A stretch of 13,382 nucleotides of DNA, taken from positions 1 to 13,382 of the forward strand of contig JAQTSP010000045.1 in the NCBI GenBank assembly GCA_028711205.1. Direction: 5' to 3'. The DNA comes from Eubacteriales bacterium (lineage in GTDB: Bacteria > Bacillota > Clostridia > Christensenellales > SZUA-584). Below are positions 6,191-11,976 of this stretch, piece after piece. Positions within the stretch are counted from its first letter, which is position 1; every line of letters begins with the position of its first letter. Below the pieces are notes generated by a model that saw only the letters and a program-made list of their open reading frames with translations, was not told where the DNA came from and made no database searches. Both the position numbers and the translations under genes were made by a program.

Positions 6191-6203
6191 ATTATAACAT
6201 CAA
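6175..6203 (-). promoter_or_regulatory. Promoter of the XRE-excisionase operon
   Basis: TTGATG (-35, 6198-6203) and TATACT (-10, 6175-6180) are 17 bases apart on the minus strand. The -10 lies inside operator O1, so a bound repressor would exclude polymerase and give autoregulation. Confidence 0.65.
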
Positions 6204-6230
6204 CTAAATATTTATTAGTAAATATAAATA

Positions 6231-6259
6231 TTGACAATAATATTAATGTATGCTAATTT
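6231..6259 (+). promoter_or_regulatory. Promoter of the small acidic-protein gene
   Basis: TTGACA (6231-6236) and TAATTT (6254-6259) are 17 bases apart, with a TG one base before the -10 (extended -10). The gene starts about 40 bases downstream at 6298. Operator O2 covers the spacer and the -10. Confidence 0.65.
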
Positions 6260-6260
6260 T
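6239..6260. promoter_or_regulatory. Operator O2, imperfect copy of O1
   Basis: A 22-bp site starting AATATTAATGTATGCTAATT, differing from the reverse complement of O1 at three positions. Its centre is 70 bp from that of O1, so two bound dimers would lie some seven helical turns apart, with both promoters between or under them. Confidence 0.6.
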
Positions 6261-6297
6261 AATTTAACTTATATTAATATTTTTGGAGGTTATTAAA

Positions 6298-6528
6298 ATG
6301 ACAAGAAAAGAGTACATAGAAAAAAAGAGAGAACTGGGTAAGGCAATGGACGAGCGTGAAATACTCAAAATACAACATGAACTAGCCGTCAAGTACAACG
6401 CCGACATAACAGAAACGAAAGAATCTGAAGTATGGGATATGGTTCTCATGGATGATACCATTGACGATCTGACGGACGAAGAAGTGATATCTAGCACTAA
6501 AGCTCTAATTGCATCGGCAATTTATTAA
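6298..6528 (+). CDS. Small acidic protein of unknown function
   Basis: 76 residues, highly charged, predicted mostly helical. It begins MTRKEYIEKKRELGKAMDER and has an acidic stretch DDTIDDLTDEEVIS near the end. The ATG at 6298 has GGAGG 8 bases upstream; an in-frame TTG at 6283 lies before that site and is not used. It has no signal peptide, membrane segment or recognised domain. It is divergent from the XRE gene and under an operator-covered promoter, the position of an antirepressor, Cro-like partner or early gene in many elements, but nothing in its sequence proves such a role. A hairpin follows 14 bases after the stop. Confidence 0.75.
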   Translation: MTRKEYIEKKRELGKAMDEREILKIQHELAVKYNADITETKESEVWDMVLMDDTIDDLTDEEVISSTKALIASAIY

Positions 6529-6542
6529 GTGTGGTTCTGTAT

Positions 6543-6571
6543 AAAGGGGTAGGTATTTTACTTGCCCCTTT
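6543..6571 (+). terminator. Hairpin after the small acidic-protein gene
   Basis: AAAGGGG (6543-6549) pairs with CCCCTTT (6565-6571), with a small GTA/TAC stem inside the 15-base loop. The following AGTCATTTCT is only moderately T-rich, so termination may be partial. Confidence 0.55.
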
Positions 6572-6630
6572 AGTCATTTCTGTATATACCCTGCGTCAAA
6601 TCTGATGCTCATCATAAAGGAGAATCAAGG

Positions 6631-6833
6631 ATGAATAATGAAAGTAAAGTGAAAGAAAATCAATTAAGAAGACTCGCCAAAAGCAAGGATATTTTCTCAA
6701 AAAATCTAGAGGTGCTCAAACCCTTAATAACCAAGGCGGGTATATGATCTATGATATTAATAATTCCATTGTAGCCGGTGAGCATTTTGACATGTTTATT
6801 GACGATGTAGAAAAATTCCTGCTGGATGAATGA
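6631..6833 (+). pseudogene. Small conserved protein with one frameshift
   Basis: An ATG at 6631 with AAGGAG 8 bases upstream opens MNNESKVKENQLRRLAKSK. The frame then closes early with a 38-residue product. One base missing near 6684-6688 separates this from the other part, GYFLKKSRGAQTLNNQGGYM followed by IYDINNSIVAG and a VEKFLLDE ending, which stops at 6833. Restoring one base gives a 67-residue protein resembling small proteins of unknown function with LRR(M/L)AKRQG...GGYMI...D(V)E.FL that I recall from Firmicute accessory regions. Function is unknown. Confidence 0.65.
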
Positions 6834-6858
6834 AAGGTGTAGAAAATAGCATCTATAA

Positions 6859-6899
6859 AAACAAAAGGGGGAGTCCACATATGAACTGCCCCTTTGTTT
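6859..6899. terminator. Bidirectional terminator after the integrase
   Basis: AAACAAAAGGGG (6859-6870, one bulged A) pairs with CCCCTTTGTTT (6889-6899). On the minus strand the stem ends in TTTTGTTTTTAT, a good U-rich tail for the integrase transcript, which stops 30 bases earlier. On the plus strand it would also stop readthrough from the small genes. Confidence 0.75.
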
Positions 6900-6928
6900 C
6901 ATCAATTTATGTTTATATTCTTTTTGTA

Positions 6929-7906
6929 TTAACTATTATTTTTATATTTCTCAAGCACGATTTTCTTTGGCTGTTTTCTCATCATAAACTCAAGAGGATT
7001 AAAATTATCAAAGTTCCTTTGTAAATCTGCATTAAAGATCGTACAATATTGCAATGTCATATCTAAAGTTGAATGTCCTAATAATTTTTGAAGAGTAAAA
7101 GCGTTTCCTCCACAATCGAGTAAAAACTTTTTTGCAAATGTATGCCGGAAGGCATGAATACTTGATCGAGTTACGCCTTTAGATGAATTATAATCTTTTA
7201 TTGCCTGTTGTAGTCCCCTCTCGGAAAACTGTCCGTTTTTTTCAGTACAAAAGAGCCATTCATCTGTGTTACCATTACGGTATTTTATATATTCCAATAA
7301 TAAGTGTTTTGTTGTCGTAGATAAAGGTACACTATGAATAGAATTACTTTTTTTACTGTTAGCACTTTTCATATGTCTGAAATAAACTAAGTTATTATCA
7401 AAATCTATATCCCCGCATTGAATGGAACGTATAGTACCTGCCCTGCAACCTGTACTAAGAAAGAAACAAACCATAACATAATTTCGGAACTCAGAAAAAC
7501 TACAATCTTTCCTTGTAGGTCTAGCAGTTAACTTCAGTTCTTCATCTGAATAAATCTCTTTTGGCGGAGCTTCAGCTTTATAAATCTTAATAACCAGATC
7601 GGTGTAATCTCTTTGTTTTGCCCAAGAGAAAAACGACTTTAAACTTCTAACATAGCTTGCGATCGTTGTATCTTTAACATTTTTCGTCCTTAATTTCGCT
7701 ATCCAATTTTCAATATCAGAATACTCTATCTGATTAATAGATAATGATGGATCAACAAACTTGAAAAACGCTTTTATATGATATTCATAACTTTGAAGTG
7801 TTTTTAATGAAGTTCCTATTGCTTTTTTGCTTGTCTTAAAAGCATTAAATACATCGTTAATTGAATCTGTATTGACTATTTTTCTTCTAATAACTCTGCC
7901 GCCCAT
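6929..7906 (-). CDS. Tyrosine recombinase (integrase)
   Basis: A 325-residue phage-type integrase that would catalyse site-specific insertion and excision of the element at tRNA-Pro. Residues 14-105 form a SAM-like core-binding domain (TLQSYEYHIKAFFKFV, SYVRSLKSFFSWAKQ). The catalytic domain has Arg155 (TGCRAGT), Lys180 (RHMK), His251 and Arg254 (HAFRH), His278 (LLGH) and Tyr287 (TLQY), so the full R-K-H-R-H-Y set is present. It lacks the zinc-like N-terminal arm-binding domain of Tn916 Int, but residues 1-13 are basic. AAGGA lies 10 bases before the ATG. It is adjacent to att copy 3 and reads inward, which fits a self-encoded recombinase. It looks intact, so excision may still be possible. 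Confidence 0.95.
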   Translation of the reverse strand: MGGRVIRRKIVNTDSINDVFNAFKTSKKAIGTSLKTLQSYEYHIKAFFKFVDPSLSINQIEYSDIENWIAKLRTKNVKDTTIASYVRSLKSFFSWAKQRDYTDLVIKIYKAEAPPKEIYSDEELKLTARPTRKDCSFSEFRNYVMVCFFLSTGCRAGTIRSIQCGDIDFDNNLVYFRHMKSANSKKSNSIHSVPLSTTTKHLLLEYIKYRNGNTDEWLFCTEKNGQFSERGLQQAIKDYNSSKGVTRSSIHAFRHTFAKKFLLDCGGNAFTLQKLLGHSTLDMTLQYCTIFNADLQRNFDNFNPLEFMMRKQPKKIVLEKYKNNS

Positions 7907-7918
7907 ATTATTATCGTC

Positions 7919-7954
7919 CTTGAATATTATTTATTCTATTTGATATTCAAGCAC
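7919..7954. repeat. Candidate right arm-type recombinase sites
   Basis: CTTGAATATT (7919-7928) and ATATTCAAGCAC (7943-7954) face each other just upstream of the integrase start. The second is the exact complement of GTGCTTGAATAT at 874-885 near the other end of the element. Binding here could also repress the integrase. The remaining 7955-8038 shows no gene and no clear promoter. Confidence 0.4.
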
Positions 7955-8038
7955 GGTAAAAATACAATAAAAAGCCCATGAAACCTTGATTTTGATGTTT
8001 ACTAGCCTCTTGATTCTAGCCGAAACGCAGTGAAGGCA

Positions 8039-8078
8039 ACCCCATTCAAGCGCGCTACCAAACTGCGCTACACCCAGT
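8039..8078 (-). repeat. att repeat copy 3, displaced native tRNA 5' half
   Basis: Exact 40-bp copy of the tRNA-Pro 5' half, in the same orientation as copies 1 and 2, 132 bases from the integrase start. On its 5' side lies a strong promoter with the correct direction and spacing for a tRNA gene. It is therefore probably the right attachment site (attR) and holds the original 5' end of the chromosomal gene. Confidence 0.9.
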
Positions 8079-8111
8079 TATCAAGAACATGGCAAAAACA
8101 GCCCAAAAAGT

Positions 8112-8140
8112 ATTATATGCGCAATAGTTTGCCCCGTCAA
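8112..8140 (-). promoter_or_regulatory. Original tRNA-Pro promoter, now stranded
   Basis: On the minus strand TTGACG (8135-8140) is spaced exactly 17 bases from a consensus TATAAT (8112-8117). The expected start near 8105 would give a leader of about 27 bases before the tRNA half copy whose 5' end is at 8077. It is the best sigma70-type promoter in the window. Its present transcript would enter the truncated tRNA copy and then the upstream region of the integrase gene. Confidence 0.75.
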
Positions 8141-8189
8141 GAGTCAGTGCATACAAAGTCTCAAAAAGGTGCTTTGTGCCATTTGAAGG

Positions 8190-9440
8190 CTATTCCGGCG
8201 TCGCGACGGTATCGCCCAGCACGTCTATCGTCCGTTCTCTTGAGTTCTCAAGAGCCGATGCCATGCCGCTTCCTGCGATAGACTCTAAGCTTGCCGGCAA
8301 TACCACAAACCGGCCTGTACTTGTGTCCGTGCAAAGCGTCGGTATATAGGTGAACGAGATGAGCGACGTTGTCTCCTCGACATAGTTTTTTTCGAGCACA
8401 AGCCTCAGTATCACGCTGTCGTTGTGCATCGTTTTTGCCATGCTTGAGATGAAGTTCCCAAGCGAATAGATCACCGGTACGCTGCCGCGTTCTGTTTCGA
8501 TCGTTTCGATGGGCTGTGTACAATGCGAATGCGATCCGAGTATGATATCAGCGCCCGCATTTGCGATGTATTCGGCCATATTTTTCTGTGAGCGTGTTGG
8601 ATTGTGCGTATGTTCGTTGCCCCAGTGCATACATACGATGATATAATCGGCGCCGGCTTCTTTTGCAGCGGCGATATCCGCCGATACAAGTTCCTCACTG
8701 TATCTGTCGACCATATACGCGCTGCTGTTGCCGGGATGGTTGTTGAGTATCGTTGTATAAGCAAAAATAGCGATATTGATTCCCTCGACGTCGATAATGA
8801 GCGGCGTTTTTTCTTCTTCGGTTGCATAAGCTCCGGTATGATAAACGTTGTATTCGTCTAGCTTGCTCACCGTCTTGACAATGCCGTCTGCACCATGGTC
8901 ATAGATATGGTTGTTTGCGTTTGTCAGCACATCAAAACCGCATGCGATAACCGCGCCAAGATACGATTCCGGTGCGTTGATCTTCGTATTGCCGTCGCTG
9001 ACCGTTGTAACGGTCTCTGTGCCGTCTTCGGCGGTTTCGGTGATGGTCTGCGTCGGTGCCCGACCGGTGTAGGCATACCCTTCAGCCACAAGCGTTTCCA
9101 GGTTCCCGATCGCAAGGTCTGCCGAAGAGATAATCTCTTTGACTTCACCAAAGCAGTAATCAAACTGATATTCACCGTCCTGCCTTGCGGCGTTTAATTG
9201 GGAATAAAGACATAGCAGATCGCCGGCCACCATCAGCGTGATCTGCGTCGGCTGAGGTACAGGCGTGGGTGTGGGATCCGTCGTTGTCGTTTTTATTGGC
9301 GTCGGTTCCGGCGTTGCGCAAGGTGTTGGGCTATTGGCCGGTGAAGGTGTCGTTTGGGCAATGACGTGGACAGGTGCATTTTGGCAACCTGAGACAAAAA
9401 CCATGAGAAAACATATGACGCCGAGCAATATTCGTTTCAT
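8190..9440 (-). CDS. CapA-family lipoprotein (poly-gamma-glutamate synthesis type, metallophosphoesterase fold)
   Basis: 416 residues. A signal peptide with lipobox VSGC (Cys19) predicts membrane anchoring on the outside of the cell. A linker rich in Pro and Thr follows (residues 30-66), then the CapA/YwtB domain: GDLLC at 73-77, GNLE at 112-115, TNANNHIYDHG at 173-183, MHWGNEH at 271-277, GSHSH at 302-306 and SLGNF at 326-330. These are the metal-site motifs of the calcineurin-like CapA family, whose members act in capsule or surface polymer biology. No other capsule gene is near, so the exact role is unknown. AAGGA precedes the ATG. The stop is 50 bases before the stranded tRNA promoter on the same strand, so the tRNA was once its downstream neighbour. 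Confidence 0.92.
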   Translation of the reverse strand: MKRILLGVICFLMVFVSGCQNAPVHVIAQTTPSPANSPTPCATPEPTPIKTTTTDPTPTPVPQPTQITLMVAGDLLCLYSQLNAARQDGEYQFDYCFGEVKEIISSADLAIGNLETLVAEGYAYTGRAPTQTITETAEDGTETVTTVSDGNTKINAPESYLGAVIACGFDVLTNANNHIYDHGADGIVKTVSKLDEYNVYHTGAYATEEEKTPLIIDVEGINIAIFAYTTILNNHPGNSSAYMVDRYSEELVSADIAAAKEAGADYIIVCMHWGNEHTHNPTRSQKNMAEYIANAGADIILGSHSHCTQPIETIETERGSVPVIYSLGNFISSMAKTMHNDSVILRLVLEKNYVEETTSLISFTYIPTLCTDTSTGRFVVLPASLESIAGSGMASALENSRERTIDVLGDTVATPE

Positions 9441-9479
9441 AAAAACATTCCTTGAATTAGTAAAATATGTTTACCTGAT

Positions 9480-9508
9480 ATCATAACATGCCCAAAAAGA
9501 TACGACAA
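9480..9508 (-). promoter_or_regulatory. capA-type gene promoter
   Basis: TTGTCG (9503-9508) and TATGAT (9480-9485) are 17 bases apart on the minus strand, which gives a short leader of roughly 30 bases to the ATG at 9440. This is in the 322-base divergent gap 9441-9762. I see no operator or riboswitch in the gap. Confidence 0.6.
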
Positions 9509-9634
9509 GCCAAACGTAGATTTTTTATCGATATTTTCCGCTCCTGTAGCGTGTATGATATATATTTATTATTTAATTTTCGGTAAATTTTTTATTGTTA
9601 AGGCATATAGAAAAGATAATATGATATACTTAAA

Positions 9635-9663
9635 TTGTACTATTCGTTTGTTAGGCCTATACA
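9635..9663 (+). promoter_or_regulatory. Candidate promoter of the trehalose operon
   Basis: TTGTAC (9635-9640) and TATACA (9658-9663) are 17 bases apart, about 100 bases before the ATG at 9763. The region is AT-rich and offers other weaker pairs, so the assignment is tentative. No hairpin or stress-sigma motif was recognised. Confidence 0.45.
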
Positions 9664-9762
9664 GATGAACTTTTATGACGAATATTGTTAACCAGTGTTA
9701 ATGAAGAAAATTATTATTGTTATGAGTAATAGATACAATTTATAGCTTAAGGGGAAAGGATC

Positions 9763-11952
9763 ATGAGTAAAATAATATTTATTTCGAATCGTTTACCGGT
9801 AACAGTTACCAGGAATGGTAAAAGCCTTGAGTATCATGAAAGCATCGGAGGGCTGGCGACAGGCCTGAAAAGTTTTCATGAGCAGGCAAACAGCATATGG
9901 ATAGGATGGCCGGGAGTCGCCGATGAAGAAATCAATCGGGAAGAGCAAGAAGATATTCAAAAGAAATTAACATCTGATTACAAATGCCTGCCTGTTTATT
10001 TATCCTGTAAAGAAATTGAGCAGTATTATGATGGATTTTGCAATAAGACAGTGTGGCCGCTGTTTCATTATTTCTCAAATAAGGCTGAGTATGATTTTAA
10101 AACGTGGACAGCCTATAAGGAAGTTAATCAAAAGTTTTTTGAGACAGCTGAGCCTCTTATCGAGGAAAACGATATTATTTGGATACACGATTACCAACTG
10201 ATGTTGCTTCCGCAAATGATCAAAGAGAAATATCCGAATACGCAGGTCGGGTTTTTTCTGCATATACCTTTTCCGTCTTTTGAGATTTTCAGGCTGCTTG
10301 TTTGGCGCGAAGAGATCATGCGCGGCCTCTTGGGCGCGGATCTCATCGGATTTCACACTTATGATTATGTCCGGCATTTTATCAGCAGTGCGCGAAGGTT
10401 ATTGGGACTGGAAAGCAATCTCAATAAAATCACCTATGAAGACCGGTATGTCCAGGTCGATGCGTTTCCAATGGGCATTGATTATGGCCGTTTTTACAGG
10501 GAATATGATAGCCAGGATTTTCAAAAAGAGGCAAGAGAGATCGGTGAAAACATCAAGGGAACAAAGATGGTTCTGTCGATAGACCGTCTTGATTATACAA
10601 AAGGTATTCCTGAGCGTATAAAAGCGTTCGGGCTGTTCCTTGAAAAATATCCGGAATATCGGGGAAAAGTCAGATTGAATCTGATTGTGGCGCCGTCGAG
10701 GACAGGGGTGGATTCTTATGAAGAGCTGAGAAGAGAAATCACCGAACTGGTGAGCGAAATAAACGGGCGGTATGGTACAATGGCATGGATGCCCGTCTGG
10801 TTCTTCTTTCAGTCTTTTACACAGGAAAGCCTCATTGCCTTCTATAAATATTCGGATGTACTGCTGGTCACGCCGCTTAGAGACGGCATGAACCTGGTGG
10901 CCAAGGAATACATTGCCGCCAGAACGGATTGCGAAGGTATGGTTGTGATCAGCGAAACGGCCGGTGCCGCAAGCGAGCTCGGCGAGGCGGTTGTGGTCAA
11001 TGCCAACGATATTGATGAAATTGCGCTGGGGCTAAAGACGGCGCTCGAGATGCCGCGCGACGAAAAGATCGCGATCAATAAAATCATTCATAAACGTCTC
11101 AGGCGATATAATGTGGAATTTTGGGCGAATGATTTTTTAGACACGTTGGACCGGACGGCCATAGATTCTGTACAGACGACGCAAAAAAATATTGGAAAAG
11201 CCAGCGAAAAAATTGAAAGTGCATATCGGAACGCAAAAAAGCGCATACTCTTTTTGGATTACGACGGTACTTTGGTCGGGTTCAGGTCGATACCGGAGCA
11301 GGCGAAGCCTGATATTGAGTTAAAAGAGTTGCTGCAAAATCTTATCAATGATAAGAGGAATACGGTCGTTATCGTATCCGGACGTGACCGGCATACACTT
11401 GGAAAATGGCTGGGCGATCTTGACCTGAGCATATTGGCCTCCCATGGACTATGGCTGCGCCATCCGGGTCAGGACTGGATGATGACCGTTTCGCTTGATA
11501 ACAGCTGGAAGAAATCTGTTCATCATATACTTGAAATATACACCGACCGTATGCCGGGCGCGTTGATCGAAGAAAAAGAATATTCCCTGGCTTTTCATTA
11601 CAGACAATGTGAACCGGATATGGTTGCCGTCAAACTGGGCGAAATCAGGGAAACGCTGATGGGGATGACGCTGTCGATGAGCATAGGCGTCCAGGAAGGG
11701 AACAAGGTGCTTGAAATCAAGGACAACAGAGTGAACAAAGGGCAGGGCGCGGCGCTCTTTATTCAGAATCAGAAATTCGATTTTATACTTGGCGTGGGAG
11801 ACGACCGCACCGATGAAGATCTGTTCTTATCCTTGCCGAAGAATGCCTTTTCAATAAAAATAGGCATCGGAAACACCAATGCCAAATATCATCTGAAATC
11901 GTGGAAGTCTATGCGGGCATTATTGCAGAAATTTGCGGATATCAGCAAATAA
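9763..11952 (+). CDS. Bifunctional trehalose-6-phosphate synthase/phosphatase (OtsA-OtsB fusion)
   Basis: A 729-residue cytosolic fusion. Residues 1-465 are a GT20 synthase joining UDP-glucose and glucose-6-phosphate. Visible motifs are SNRLPV (8-13), the glycine loop GGLATG (29-34), WIHDYQ (140-145), HIPFPSFEIFR (167-177), Arg275 and Lys280 in DRLDYTK, and Asp374 and Glu382 in LRDGMNLVAKE. Residues 490-729 are a HAD phosphatase that removes the phosphate: nucleophile Asp499 and Asp501 in LDYDGT, SGRD at 539-542, and GDDRTDED at 679-686. Both active sites look complete, so one protein could make free trehalose. AAAGGA precedes the ATG by a few bases. A GH65 gene follows after 24 bases in the same operon. 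I leave the symbol blank because otsA and otsB are fused here. Confidence 0.96.
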   Translation: MSKIIFISNRLPVTVTRNGKSLEYHESIGGLATGLKSFHEQANSIWIGWPGVADEEINREEQEDIQKKLTSDYKCLPVYLSCKEIEQYYDGFCNKTVWPLFHYFSNKAEYDFKTWTAYKEVNQKFFETAEPLIEENDIIWIHDYQLMLLPQMIKEKYPNTQVGFFLHIPFPSFEIFRLLVWREEIMRGLLGADLIGFHTYDYVRHFISSARRLLGLESNLNKITYEDRYVQVDAFPMGIDYGRFYREYDSQDFQKEAREIGENIKGTKMVLSIDRLDYTKGIPERIKAFGLFLEKYPEYRGKVRLNLIVAPSRTGVDSYEELRREITELVSEINGRYGTMAWMPVWFFFQSFTQESLIAFYKYSDVLLVTPLRDGMNLVAKEYIAARTDCEGMVVISETAGAASELGEAVVVNANDIDEIALGLKTALEMPRDEKIAINKIIHKRLRRYNVEFWANDFLDTLDRTAIDSVQTTQKNIGKASEKIESAYRNAKKRILFLDYDGTLVGFRSIPEQAKPDIELKELLQNLINDKRNTVVIVSGRDRHTLGKWLGDLDLSILASHGLWLRHPGQDWMMTVSLDNSWKKSVHHILEIYTDRMPGALIEEKEYSLAFHYRQCEPDMVAVKLGEIRETLMGMTLSMSIGVQEGNKVLEIKDNRVNKGQGAALFIQNQKFDFILGVGDDRTDEDLFLSLPKNAFSIKIGIGNTNAKYHLKSWKSMRALLQKFADISK

Positions 11953-11976
11953 ATAGATATAGGACAAGGAGACGTT

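Larger units (their letters stand above)
727..8078. mobile_element. Decayed integrative element in the tRNA-Pro 5' half
   Basis: The element runs between direct copies of the tRNA-Pro 5' half. Its recombinase gene is next to the right copy and reads inward, and an excisionase-like gene and a regulator switch lie in the interior. Using copies 1 and 3 its length is 7352 bp; using copies 2 and 3 it is 7272 bp. It is visibly more AT-rich than the trehalose region to its right. No relaxase, replication or conjugation gene was found, so it may be a cryptic genomic island or a satellite that needs helper functions. Cargo is mostly broken genes: IS30 tail, aldose epimerase stub, permease fragment, PHP-ATPase remnant and a frameshifted small protein. 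The boundaries are inferred from the repeats. Confidence 0.85.

Noticed and set aside
8248..9197. Several open frames on both strands across the CapA gene
   Set aside because: They are alternative frames of a GC-richer coding region, and the CapA frame has a lipobox and all family motifs.
9665..9691. Short leader peptide (MNFYDEYC) before the trehalose operon
   Set aside because: There is no ribosome binding site and no attenuator-like hairpin between it and the operon.
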